Shown here: piece by piece, positions 46,777-55,269 of the stretch
Numbering within the stretch: position 1 is the stretch's first letter
Layout of the letters: each line of letters begins with the position of its first letter
NCBI RefSeq assembly: GCF_963678635.1
Contig: NC_087065.1
Coordinates: forward strand, 63,890,973-63,954,972
DNA from: Symsagittifera roscoffensis
Taxonomy: Eukaryota > Xenacoelomorpha > Acoela > Convolutidae
Direction: 5' to 3'
Length of the DNA: 64,000 bases
Program-made: the position numbers and the translations under genes
The notes under the pieces: model-generated
The model's database searches: none
What the model saw: only the letters and a program-made list of their open reading frames with translations
Told to the model about the DNA's origin: nothing

Positions 46777-47698
46777 AGAAAAATTGTTGAAAACTAAATA
46801 CAGTGACAAAGGTCCCGCGTTATTTGGTAGTGTGAACAACTTGATAAAAGCAAGCAATTTGTCGCGAAAGAAAGTTAAACATTTCCTTCATACTGAACCT
46901 GCTTACACAAAATATCGAACTGTGATCCGAAAAACGCCGCGACTCAAGGTCATAGTTTACGATATCGACGAAATCTGGTCATTAGATCTGGCCTTTGTTG
47001 ATAAACTTGCCCAGTACAACCATGATGTTAAGTATCTGCTTGTTGCAGTTGACTGCATGTCCCGCTATCTCAGAGTGCAACCCTTGAAATCAAAGTATGC
47101 TACTACAACAGCAGAAGCGTTCAAACTAATGATAACGACAAAACAACCGGAAAAAGTATGGGTGGACAAGGGCACAGAGTTTAAAGGGTCCTTCGAAGCA
47201 TTATGTAAAAAGAAAGGCATAAACACATATAGCACAGAGAGCGAGAAAAAGTCCGCATTCGCTGAGAGAAATATCCGTTCCTTGAAAAATCTTATTTATA
47301 AGTACTTGGAGGATAAATGGACTTACTCATACATTGACAAATTGCAAGATTTTGTCAATGCAATTAATTCGAGAACAAATCGTGTCACAAATCTTGCACC
47401 AAATAAAGTAACTAAAAAAGATGTTCCTCGCCTGATTTCATTAAGAGCAGAACAGTCTTTGAAGTTAGTTCGACGTCCAAAGCTTTATGTTGGTGATTAT
47501 GTTAGACTTGCCAAAGTAGACATACGTTTTCGCAAGGGTTACAAACAATCGTTCACCGATGAAGTGTTTGAAGTTTTTGACATACCAACACGAAATCCTC
47601 CAACATACAATTTGATTGATTCTAACAGAGAACCGATTGAGGGAAAATTTTACGAGTCTGAACTGATTCGCGTTCTGGAGAAGGACAATCATGACTGA
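46478..47698 (+). CDS. Retroviral-type (rve) integrase
   Basis: It is expected to insert the element's DNA into the host genome. It has 406 residues. The N-terminus (MPNTRFSQRL) and a highly basic region lead to an HTH-like segment (GSVNNLIKASNLSRKKVKHF), then the RNase H-fold core with the D-D-E set: D170 in WSLDLAFVD, D230 in VWVDKGTEF and E263 in FAERNIRSLK. The C-terminal region (YVGDYVRL, then VFEVFDIPTRNPPTYNLID) is chromodomain/SH3-like, as is usual for Polinton integrases. The start lies inside the preceding gene; the conserved-looking N-terminus supports it. The stop overlaps the minor capsid start by 8 bp. Confidence 0.93.
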   Translation: MPNTRFSQRLLTLKRNENPDPQEPAQHRPLGRKKVVQTLREVKNTNEKVSAVIEKPKTKNVKKSQKKALTHTERPITIQILQRQKRRRRKQNNGKITKIEEKLLKTKYSDKGPALFGSVNNLIKASNLSRKKVKHFLHTEPAYTKYRTVIRKTPRLKVIVYDIDEIWSLDLAFVDKLAQYNHDVKYLLVAVDCMSRYLRVQPLKSKYATTTAEAFKLMITTKQPEKVWVDKGTEFKGSFEALCKKKGINTYSTESEKKSAFAERNIRSLKNLIYKYLEDKWTYSYIDKLQDFVNAINSRTNRVTNLAPNKVTKKDVPRLISLRAEQSLKLVRRPKLYVGDYVRLAKVDIRFRKGYKQSFTDEVFEVFDIPTRNPPTYNLIDSNREPIEGKFYESELIRVLEKDNHD

Positions 47699-48584
47699 GG
47701 GCACTTCCGACAGTCTTTTCACCCATAATGTTCCCCCTTCCTTCACAATTACCCTAGTTTCATCTGCATCAATGAACGTTTTTAAGGATAACACTCTGGC
47801 CAACTTCAAAAATCTCCTGAGTGAAGAAATAAATTTGCAAGGTGAATGGAGAGTAGCAGTTACAGAAATTACCTTCCCTACTCAGATAAACAACGTAACT
47901 GACAACAACATTGTGTACTACAAAAAAGATCGGGTTATAGCAAGCATGAAAGTTGAGAAAGACAAGATCTCCAGACCTTACCTTGGAGAAACAGCAAAAA
48001 TAACAAAAGGAGAATATACGAGCATTGATCAAATACTGGACGAGATTCGTCGAAAGACAGAATTAGAGAAATTGGATTACGTAATAGATCCAATAACCAA
48101 ACATCTTTCCTTATGGCTGCATTTTTGGGAAGGTATAACTTTTTCAAGCCCGCAAATTCCTAGTCTACTTGGATTCAAAGGCGTCAGAGATGGAACTGGT
48201 TATCATATAGGTTACAAACAAGGAAGCACGAAACATAGCACATTCTCTACCCAAGATCTTATTGCTGACTATCCCGTTGATGTATGCGCTGGTACTCAGC
48301 TTATGTTTATTTATCTGGACATAATTCATTATCAAATAGTCGGAGACACAAAAGCACCCCTTTTACGAGTCATTGATACAAATCGTCGAGTGAAAAACGG
48401 TTACGCATGTACAATTGAACCGAATCATCGTAAAGTGTTTAGTAATTTGGATTTTAAAAAACTTTTGTTCAATAATATTTCCAATATTTCTGTGAACTTG
48501 CGCACAGAAACTGGAGGACTTGTTCCTTTCGCTGGAGGGGGAAAAGTTGTTCTGACTTTGAAATTTCAAAAGTTTAGCAATTGA
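47691..48584 (+). CDS. Minor capsid (penton-type, single jelly-roll) protein
   Basis: It has 297 residues. The N-terminal block SFTITLVSSASMNVFKDN, followed by LQGEWRVAVTEITFPTQINN, and the C-terminal FAGGGKVVLTLKFQK are typical of the minor capsid proteins of Polintons, which form the pentameric vertices. It lies between integrase and the core-protein gene, directly upstream of the major capsid gene. It overlaps integrase by 8 bp. No membrane or signal sequence is seen. The assignment rests on motif pattern and on gene order. Confidence 0.85.
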   Translation: MTEGTSDSLFTHNVPPSFTITLVSSASMNVFKDNTLANFKNLLSEEINLQGEWRVAVTEITFPTQINNVTDNNIVYYKKDRVIASMKVEKDKISRPYLGETAKITKGEYTSIDQILDEIRRKTELEKLDYVIDPITKHLSLWLHFWEGITFSSPQIPSLLGFKGVRDGTGYHIGYKQGSTKHSTFSTQDLIADYPVDVCAGTQLMFIYLDIIHYQIVGDTKAPLLRVIDTNRRVKNGYACTIEPNHRKVFSNLDFKKLLFNNISNISVNLRTETGGLVPFAGGGKVVLTLKFQKFSN

Positions 48585-48589
48585 TCAAA

Positions 48590-48997
48590 ATGGATTCATA
48601 TTACCACAACCAAGCAAACCTACCACATTTCTCGGGGCATTATAGACAACGAGGCAGTGGCTTCGGTGCATTAGCCTTGGGAATAGGAAGAGTCGCACTT
48701 CCACTGGCTCGAAAATTTGTGATACCCGCGGCTAAAAAAATCGGAAAAGAACTACTTCTTCAGGCAGCTCCAGAACTGATAGAAGTTGCAACAAAAAGAA
48801 AAAGTCCTAAGCAGGCACTCAAAAGCACCGTTAGAAAAACAATCAAAAAGCAAGTAGGAGGAGGAAGTAGATCTCGGAAAAGTCATCCGAAAAGAACGAC
48901 GGCGTTTAAACGAAAAACGAGACGCGTCATTCCCAGAAAACGAACTGCACAGAGAAGTCGCTCCGATTTCTTTACAAGGGTTAAAAATGATTTCTAA
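48590..48997 (+). CDS. Basic virion core protein, adenovirus pX/pVI-like candidate (135 aa)
   Basis: Read from the ATG at 48590; a TTG nine bases upstream is unlikely. It has a Gly-rich amphipathic segment (RGSGFGALALGIGRVALPLA), a helical stretch (KKIGKELLLQAAPELIEVA) and a very basic tail rich in Arg and Lys. This layout matches the small core or membrane-lytic proteins of adenovirus-like elements, which are often cut by the viral protease. It lies directly upstream of the major capsid gene with an 11-bp overlap. The exact role is inferred. Confidence 0.8.
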   Translation: MDSYYHNQANLPHFSGHYRQRGSGFGALALGIGRVALPLARKFVIPAAKKIGKELLLQAAPELIEVATKRKSPKQALKSTVRKTIKKQVGGGSRSRKSHPKRTTAFKRKTRRVIPRKRTAQRSRSDFFTRVKNDF

Positions 48998-50303
48998 TTT
49001 AATCCCGAGTGAAGCAACTCACAGCTCCTTGGACTTATTTGAGAAACCGCCTTTGCTTGTCACTTTTGAAAATGCATTCACCCAAAAAATTGGACCTTCC
49101 TACTCCCCTGATGGTCCTATGCTAGAGTTTGAAGTACTCGGCGACAGAAATAATTTCATCGATCTTCAACGTACTCGTTTGGAAATAGTTGCACGAATTG
49201 TTCGAAGCAATGGAAACGTGCTTCGAACACATGCTACAGAGGCGGCAAACAGAGATACGCCGTATTTTGTTAACAATCCTTTATCTTCATTATTTTCTGA
49301 GTGTACACTGTCTCTGAATGGTGAAAAAATATCAACTACCAATGCTAATTTTGCCCATAAAAGCTTTATTGAGACCGAGTTTTCATACGGTAATGATGCC
49401 AAGAAAACATGGTTGGCTTGTCAAGGTTATTATTATGAAGAAAATCCATCAGCCATTGACGGTGCTGGAAGGAGAGCTGATGATGTTACGGAGCGTAAAG
49501 GTCTCGTTGCGGCCTCGAGCGAGCTGAAGCTATTTGGTAAAATTGCTTGCGATTTTTTGTCGTGTGACAAGCATCTACTTAGCGGTGTGACAATAAGATT
49601 GTCTCTTAGACGTTCTCCTAATGATTTTGTTGTCATATCTGAAGATGCAGCTAAACACTACAAGGTCCAAATAATCGAAGCTAACCTCTATGTCAGAAAG
49701 ATGACTGTGACTGACTATGTTCTCTCATCAATAGAAAAAACTTTGTTGAAGAACCCGGCAATTTACAATTACATCGAAGTAGTACCAAAAACGTTTCTCG
49801 CAACTGCAGGAGTACAAAGCTGGCGACAAGAGGATGTTTTTGCAAAAGAACCTGTTCGAAGAATGATAGTAGCAATGAGCATAAACGAAGCATATTTGGG
49901 TACTAATAGAACAAACCCTTTTCATTACCAGAAATTTGGGTTGAATGAGATCATTGTTTACAGAAACGGTCTACCCATTGCCGGAACTCCCATCTCAACA
50001 TCAGACAATAAAAGAATTTATTACAATACGCTTGAGGCTCTTGATTTTGTTTTAAACACTAGTCATGGAATCAGTCTCGCTAATTATGATAATCATTATA
50101 TTATGGCTTTTGATCTCACGTCTACTCAGGAGGCTTCACACGATTTTATTCATCCTGAATTGACCAATTGCACTATTTCGCTCGAACTCAAGTTTGACGC
50201 AGGTCTCGCTAATAACGTCGAGTTATTGTTTATGGGAGAGCGTGCATCAACAGTTTATGTGCGTTCAGATAGAAAAATTACCAAAAACACTCTTATGACC
50301 TAA
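48987..50303 (+). CDS. Major capsid protein (hexon-like double jelly-roll)
   Basis: It has 438 residues. The N-terminal signature LLVTFENAFTQKIGPSYSP, followed by GPMLEFEVLGDRNNFIDLQR, is characteristic of Polinton/adintovirus major capsid proteins, which form pseudo-hexameric capsomers. Further blocks are NNPLSSLFSECTLSLNGEKI, SCDKHLLSGVTIRLSLRR and YNYIEVVPKTF. The frame is complete and uninterrupted. It is followed within 8 bp by the protease gene. Presence of an intact capsid gene implies that particle formation was recently under selection. Confidence 0.93.
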   Translation: MISNLIPSEATHSSLDLFEKPPLLVTFENAFTQKIGPSYSPDGPMLEFEVLGDRNNFIDLQRTRLEIVARIVRSNGNVLRTHATEAANRDTPYFVNNPLSSLFSECTLSLNGEKISTTNANFAHKSFIETEFSYGNDAKKTWLACQGYYYEENPSAIDGAGRRADDVTERKGLVAASSELKLFGKIACDFLSCDKHLLSGVTIRLSLRRSPNDFVVISEDAAKHYKVQIIEANLYVRKMTVTDYVLSSIEKTLLKNPAIYNYIEVVPKTFLATAGVQSWRQEDVFAKEPVRRMIVAMSINEAYLGTNRTNPFHYQKFGLNEIIVYRNGLPIAGTPISTSDNKRIYYNTLEALDFVLNTSHGISLANYDNHYIMAFDLTSTQEASHDFIHPELTNCTISLELKFDAGLANNVELLFMGERASTVYVRSDRKITKNTLMT

Positions 50304-50310
50304 GATAGAC

Positions 50311-50748
50311 ATGGATAATCTTCAACTAGTAGAAATTATTAACCGTTGTAAACATTTGAAACATCGCTTTAGAGGTGTTTTTCCGGCAGATTTGCCATGC
50401 TCTTCAGTACTGAAAAACGATAATACGTTCATGATTATGAATGCCTCACCATCGGATCAACCTGGAACCCACTGGTTGCTTTTTGCTCAAGCTGGAGGAC
50501 AGATATTCTTCGCAGATCCTCTAGGTAAACGATTATGTGATTATCCCCTCGTGTACAAGAATATGCGACGAACAATTCACGAGGGAAATCAGCTACTGTT
50601 GAAAAAACCAATACAATCAGCTGATTCAGTGTTATGCGGACTTTATTGTATTTATGTTGCTCATGTTATAATTACAAACAAATTTCCAATAGGTTTCAAA
50701 CTTAATGATCATGATTTGATAAGATTTGCCAAACATATGTTATTCTAA
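50311..50748 (+). CDS. Adenain-like cysteine protease
   Basis: It processes capsid and core proteins during maturation in related elements. It has 145 residues. The catalytic set is visible: H54 in GTHWLLF, D69 in FFADPLG, Q102 in KPIQSADS and C109 in SVLCGLYC. This is the order and spacing of C5-family proteases (ULP1-related fold). It starts 8 bp after the major capsid stop region and is the last plus-strand gene before the internal inverted repeat. Confidence 0.92.
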   Translation: MDNLQLVEIINRCKHLKHRFRGVFPADLPCSSVLKNDNTFMIMNASPSDQPGTHWLLFAQAGGQIFFADPLGKRLCDYPLVYKNMRRTIHEGNQLLLKKPIQSADSVLCGLYCIYVAHVIITNKFPIGFKLNDHDLIRFAKHMLF

Positions 50749-50847
50749 ATTAATTTATTGATGTTTTTGTAAAATTTATAAATTCGTTTTTTTTTTTTCA
50801 ATTCATTCTTATTAACAACAAAGTTTTTTTCTGCAAGTTTATGTGAA

Positions 50848-50961
50848 CCGCGAAAAGTTTCATATCAAGTCCTTCGAATTATTAAGGCATGGCCGTTTGG
50901 TTTAAGGGGCAATAGCTAACCCGGCGTTGCTCGTCGCTACGCTCCTCGGGAACGCCTCCCG
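50848..50961 (+). repeat. Internal inverted repeat of the Polinton, left arm (114 bp)
   Basis: Reverse complement of 54448-54561. The inner ~81 bp, from ATTAAGGCATGGCCG to GGGAACGCCTCCCG, are identical; the outer ~33 bp have several mismatches. It is GC-rich compared with its surroundings and contains a GGCGTT...AACGCC stem. It lies between the protease stop and the 3' end of the minus-strand gene. Confidence 0.95.
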
Positions 50962-51029
50962 CTTGTGTAGTAACAATTTTTTTTTTTTTTTTTGTTTTTT
51001 GGTATACAAGAGCGAAAGAAAACCAATAT

Positions 51030-51656
51030 TTAAAACTTGAATTTCTTCTCCATGATAAATTTCACAAACAAAGTGTTTGAATCAATTTCCATACAACCAT
51101 ACCCACTTAAAATTATGTCAATTATTTTAGAAAACTCAGCAGCGTTTTCACCATTCAAAATATTAGTAAAGCGTTCAATTGTTACGTTAGTAATCAGGTC
51201 AGTTTGAGTTTGAACAGATTTAGTCTGCGAGCCGAAGCAAACTTGAGGCAATCGTCTGCGAACTGGAACACCACTAACATCTAAGTTGTTGATAGAGTTA
51301 TAATTCACAGCTATTTTCAGTTTTTCCATCAGAGGGCCAGACAATTCATAGTTGGAGCAACCCAAAATTAAATATTTGAATGTAGAGAGAAGACAAGGAA
51401 CAACGAAGGCTTTTGAAGTCATCTTGTTAAGTAAATCGGTAGACTCTTTCGTAAATTCGACCAGCACATGATAATGTTTTTCGTTGTCAATCGAATGGTT
51501 GCAAAAATCTAATTTATTCGAATGGGAGGATACTGCAAAATTTGCTTTTGAAGCGAAGCCTGAAAAGTTGGGTTCATGATTCAGGATGAAAAATTTGTAA
51601 TTTTTACGGAATTGTTTGAAATAATCAGGGGATTGCTCATACATTGCTTCAACCAT
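51030..51656 (-). CDS. Polinton accessory protein with HUH-like HYH motif (208 aa)
   Basis: Family not recognised. The N-terminal part contains KNYKFFILNHEPNF and, about 40 residues later, EKHYHVLVEFTKES. HYH followed by a hydrophobic strand resembles the metal-binding HUH motif of rolling-circle and parvovirus-type nickases, and the preceding strand could be their motif 1. A clear catalytic YxxK motif is not seen, and there is no helicase domain. An HUH function is therefore a hypothesis. The C-terminal third has SQTKSVQTQTDLITN. It is encoded divergently from the structural genes, downstream of a PC4-like gene on the same strand (gap about 37 bp). Confidence 0.7.
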   Translation of the reverse strand: MVEAMYEQSPDYFKQFRKNYKFFILNHEPNFSGFASKANFAVSSHSNKLDFCNHSIDNEKHYHVLVEFTKESTDLLNKMTSKAFVVPCLLSTFKYLILGCSNYELSGPLMEKLKIAVNYNSINNLDVSGVPVRRRLPQVCFGSQTKSVQTQTDLITNVTIERFTNILNGENAAEFSKIIDIILSGYGCMEIDSNTLFVKFIMEKKFKF

Positions 51657-51693
51657 TGCTTTGAAGTTTCAATCGAATAACGAGTTGATAATG

Positions 51694-52053
51694 TTACACA
51701 ACCCGACAGTTATCATCGTTTTCACTTTCGCATTCCTTTTCAGAGCATGAAGATTTTTTAGATTTGTTTCGCTTTTTTCTAAGTTTTTCAGTCACGTCGC
51801 AGTTTTTTGCTTTCGTCAACCTTTTAATTTTTGTGTAATTGTCCGCCAAGGACTCGAATTCACCAGTTGACAAAGTTATTCCTTGTCGATACTTAAAAGT
51901 TCCCTCTTCGTCTTTTTTGTACAATTTGATAGTTATGTAAGTACCGGTCTGTGCGAATGTTTTTGCACCGACTCTAACTAAACGTTTATCATTCGAAGAT
52001 ATATCCCTAAAATCATCGAAATAGTCTACATCCGTGTCAAGAGAAGCGTACAT
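51694..52053 (-). CDS. PC4-like single-stranded DNA-binding protein candidate B (119 aa)
   Basis: The segment RLVRVGAKTF, then TYITIKLYKKDEEGTFKYRQ and GITLSTGEFESL, follows the PC4 pattern closely: first strand, strand with acidic-Gly turn, KxGIxL, ExxxL helix. A Lys/Ser-rich then acidic tail (about 85-119) follows; regulatory Ser/acidic tails occur in PC4 proteins. It lies first in a two-gene minus-strand unit. A TATA-like CATATAAAAAG reads on the minus strand near 52236-52246, about 185 bp upstream. It could coat single-stranded intermediates of protein-primed replication; that is inference. Confidence 0.75.
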   Translation of the reverse strand: MYASLDTDVDYFDDFRDISSNDKRLVRVGAKTFAQTGTYITIKLYKKDEEGTFKYRQGITLSTGEFESLADNYTKIKRLTKAKNCDVTEKLRKKRNKSKKSSCSEKECESENDDNCRVV

Positions 52054-52235
52054 TATAAATGAATAACAACCAACTGGTTTTTAGTGTGGAACGTTGAAGA
52101 ATGACTGATCACAGTATACGAGACAGATCATGCGCTCCCAAAGTAAAAATTTAGGTGCTAAAGTTTACGAGCGCCCTAAGCCATATTGATAAGACTTAAT
52201 CACCAAGGATATAATTTCTTTAACGATAAACCTCT

Positions 52236-52246
52236 TTTTATATGGG
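52236..52246 (-). promoter_or_regulatory. TATA-like element for the minus-strand pair
   Basis: CTTTTTATATG on the plus strand reads CATATAAAAAG on the minus strand, upstream of the PC4-like start at 52053. The 626-bp gap between this gene and the plus-strand gene at 52680 would hold divergent promoters. Confidence 0.35.
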
Positions 52247-52679
52247 TATTTAGTTACTTTTTCCCCCGGCTATTGTCTAAAAATCTTCTAGTGTTATTTA
52301 TTGTGACGGTTATTTTAATGACTGTTATGAATCATGGTAATGAATTTCTAACAGCATAACAATGAATGTCTGGCAAACTATCATGAAAACTTGATTTTGA
52401 GTGCTTTCGCCCGTAACCACTATAATAAAGCTGTCACATAAATCTAAAAAATCGGGTTTTCACATTCATTCCTAACATGACCTCAGGCGTCATGCTTAAA
52501 AGAATGAATAAAATTTGATAGCCTCGCCTAAAAAGTTATTAGCTTTGACCTAATTGAACTATGCCACCCCTTTCCTGATCTCATTTTCATTAATAAACTT
52601 TTCATACTTTTCATTCTCTCAATTTCATTTCGGTAGTTCAGTCATTTCATTTTAACAAAACTTTAAACCTCTTCAAGTC

Positions 52680-53324
52680 ATGACTAGTCCTTTACAAATA
52701 ATCTCAGTGTCTGATCGAGAAAGAACCATTATCTACCAAACATACACGAGAGAGTCGATTGCAGTCATCCATCAACAGAAAGAGAGAGTCTCTCCGTCTA
52801 CAGCAAGTCCGTTCAATGACTTGGCTCCCCGAAAAAACGACGAGAATCAAAACGAGGAATGGACTACAAAAAGTCATATCATGCTACCAAACTACCTCCT
52901 TGATCACATCGATCTACTTAGACAGAATCGAAAACGAATGTACGAGAGTTGCACTATTCACGAGAGCTATCCGGCATTAGAAAAGACGGAGATAAACGAC
53001 ACAACCTCGCTCGAGCAGTCACCAAGAAAAATTCTCTTCGCGTATGACTGCGAGTCAATGCCGTTGTATGAAAATCAGGAGGGATGTATTCGTGACTATG
53101 CAGAGCGCGAAGCGTACTGGGATATTCCGACAGCAATGTCTCCCGAGTCGTTTGTTAGGGGACCAGTTTCAACTCCAGAACAATCAACTTCCTATTCGGA
53201 TGCTCGGGTTTCATCTAGTGCGGAGACAATTGATCTAGCCACCCCAGATCTCATTCAAGGCACTCCTCCAAATGCAGCTTGCTATGCGCCAAAAAAGAGA
53301 AAACTACAGTTTCGAGGTTTCTAA
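52680..53324 (+). CDS. Polinton accessory protein of unknown function, nuclear-signal-like end (214 aa)
   Basis: No family recognised. It is Ser/Thr/Glu-rich and mostly predicted disordered, with one ordered-looking block (SHIMLPNYLLDHIDLLRQNR) and SPRKILFAYDCESM. It ends in a basic PKKRKLQFRGF that resembles a classical nuclear localisation signal. It is transcribed divergently from the minus-strand pair and lies within the internal inverted repeats. A regulatory or host-interaction role would be a guess. The ATG follows a 600-bp spacer. Confidence 0.65.
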   Translation: MTSPLQIISVSDRERTIIYQTYTRESIAVIHQQKERVSPSTASPFNDLAPRKNDENQNEEWTTKSHIMLPNYLLDHIDLLRQNRKRMYESCTIHESYPALEKTEINDTTSLEQSPRKILFAYDCESMPLYENQEGCIRDYAEREAYWDIPTAMSPESFVRGPVSTPEQSTSYSDARVSSSAETIDLATPDLIQGTPPNAACYAPKKRKLQFRGF

Positions 53325-53575
53325 TAACTTAAACAAAAAACTTTCCTTCTTTTGTTTCAAATATTATTCCAAGGTTTTATATTTTCATTTTTGTTTGATT
53401 TGACTTCTAAGCTGTTTTAACATTACTGTGTGTATATTTTTTGTCTCAGTTTTTATTTTGCTTAATAGATCAATTAAAGTTTGCCCCGTAAAGTTTTCAG
53501 CAAAATCTTAGAGAAAAACTAGAAAAAAATCAGAAATCGAGAATAATTTTACGCTAAAATTGTTGTTTGAGAAAG

Positions 53576-53611
<36 letters not shown>

Positions 53612-54447
53612 ATACACTTGCTCACTAGTGAACCCCATTTGGAATATCCTTTTCGGGATATTGCTTTCTTTTCAAAAGAAAGATAAATATGGAAGGGTCC
53701 AACATTTTCTTGTTGGTAGTCCAACCATATTTATTTGGCTTTTTTATCAAACACTCTCTGTCCTCTCTCTCTCATCATACTTTGTGCCCGGTGGGGTTAG
53801 CCAGGTCTTACGCAAAGTAACAGAGAGTGTTTTAAGCCATAAATCTGCATTATATTACATTCATATACATGTTTTGGGTGAAAAACGGACAATTTTTTGG
53901 TAAGAATGTGAAAAAAAAAAAATTATGTTTTTTTTTTCGAAAAATGAACATGACCCTTAACCCTGCTCAGAAATTCATGGCAAATTGATTGAGGGTAGTT
54001 TCAATGGATTTGGAGAGAAAAAAAATTTTTTCCCAATTTTTTTTTTTCAATATTTTCACAAAAATCAGATTTTCTCAAAAAATCACAACTTTTCAGGCGT
54101 CTACTCTCATTGATTGGGTTATAATTGTTTTTTTTTTTTGAATTTCTACGCTTGTCCTAATTACGTATCAGATAGCTCCTAAAAATTTCAAACCACATTC
54201 ACTTGAATTTAAAACGAACGAATAATTCAAGCTAAAAATGAAGGAAAAAAGAAGTTAAAAAATTATGTTTTTTAAATTTCGAACTTGACCAGTAGAACTG
54301 TGCTCGAGGTCCCACAAAACTTACTGGTTTTTTTGTTGATAGATTTAAAAGACACTTTTTTAAACATTACTTTTCCTTTTTTCACAACATAAAAAGTTTG
54401 AGGTTTTCCTTTATTTTGAAAAAAAAATTTCACTTGAAATTACAGAA
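53325..54447. other. Non-coding stretch inside the inverted-repeat module
   Basis: AT-rich with no supportable gene. It contains a (GA)n run at 53577-53607 and a CT-rich TCTCTGTCCTCTCTCTCTC at about 53757-53775 that could pair with it. Also present is AAGAAAGATAAATATGG against CCATATTTAT. The open frame starting in the GA run is an artefact. Confidence 0.7.
53577..53607. repeat. (GA)n microsatellite
   Basis: About 15 uninterrupted GA dinucleotides following GAAAGAAT. Complementary CT repeats lie about 160 bp downstream. Confidence 0.95.
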
Positions 54448-54561
54448 CGGGAGGCGTTCCCGAGGAGCGTAGCGACGAGCAACGCCGGGTTAGCTATTGC
54501 CCCTTAAACCAAACGGCCATGCCTTAATATTTCGAAGGACATGATATGAAATGTTTCACGG
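54448..54561 (-). repeat. Internal inverted repeat of the Polinton, right arm (114 bp)
   Basis: Reverse complement of 50848-50961 (see that entry). Together the arms enclose 3.5 kb with three genes. Outside the right arm there is a further ~700 bp before the polymerase gene. Confidence 0.95.
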
Positions 54562-55269
54562 GACACCGAATGACATGAAGGAAACTTTGATTCCGATATC
54601 TTTTACACATTCAAATGACAATCTATGCTTATCATGCATCGGTAACTATCAAGGTGTCAAATTTGCAAAATTTTCATTTTTTAAGTTTACTATTTTTTCA
54701 ACTTAATTAGTTAGTTGAGGGCTTTACTTTCTGAATACTTTTATCTCATAAATCTACTTTTTATTATACCTATTTACGCAAACCAAGAAGTGGGCTTGAA
54801 ATCATTAGGAAATTACTGTTTCACGGTTAAAATTAGTCAGAAAAAGTTTTAGGCTCTATCTGAATCATTCTAAGCATTAAATTTTGTAATTTAGTGCTGA
54901 AATGTTAATTGAAAGTCTAAACCAGTCGCCTAAAAAAAGCCAAAATTTTATCGCTAACCCTTAAAATTAACAGCAAAAGTTTGAGGCTGTAAATGAATCA
55001 GTTTTTAGTATACAAAACCCCTCCACTTGAGCAGAGTGATGAGACATATAGAGCTTAAAGCTAGAATAAACCCTGTTTTTGGAAAGGAAAAGACTTATTG
55101 CCAAGACGGCGAAGTATAACTCTCGTTAATGGCTTCTACTTGCCCTTACCCGCAAAGTTTTTTGGTGCTAGTCACTTCTCGCTTTTGCTTTTCCATAACC
55201 AGTTCTACTTGAAATTCTCCTAAATTTTCTTGAAATTTTCCTGAATTACTTCAGTAACTTCAACAAACA
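54562..55269. other. Non-coding leader region before the polymerase gene
   Basis: AT-rich with no supportable open frame. It presumably contains the polymerase promoter, but no convincing TATA box is seen close to the start. Confidence 0.6.

Noticed and set aside
53577-53903. 108-residue frame starting MRERERERE
   Set aside because: Its start lies in a (GA)n microsatellite and the remainder has no features of a protein.
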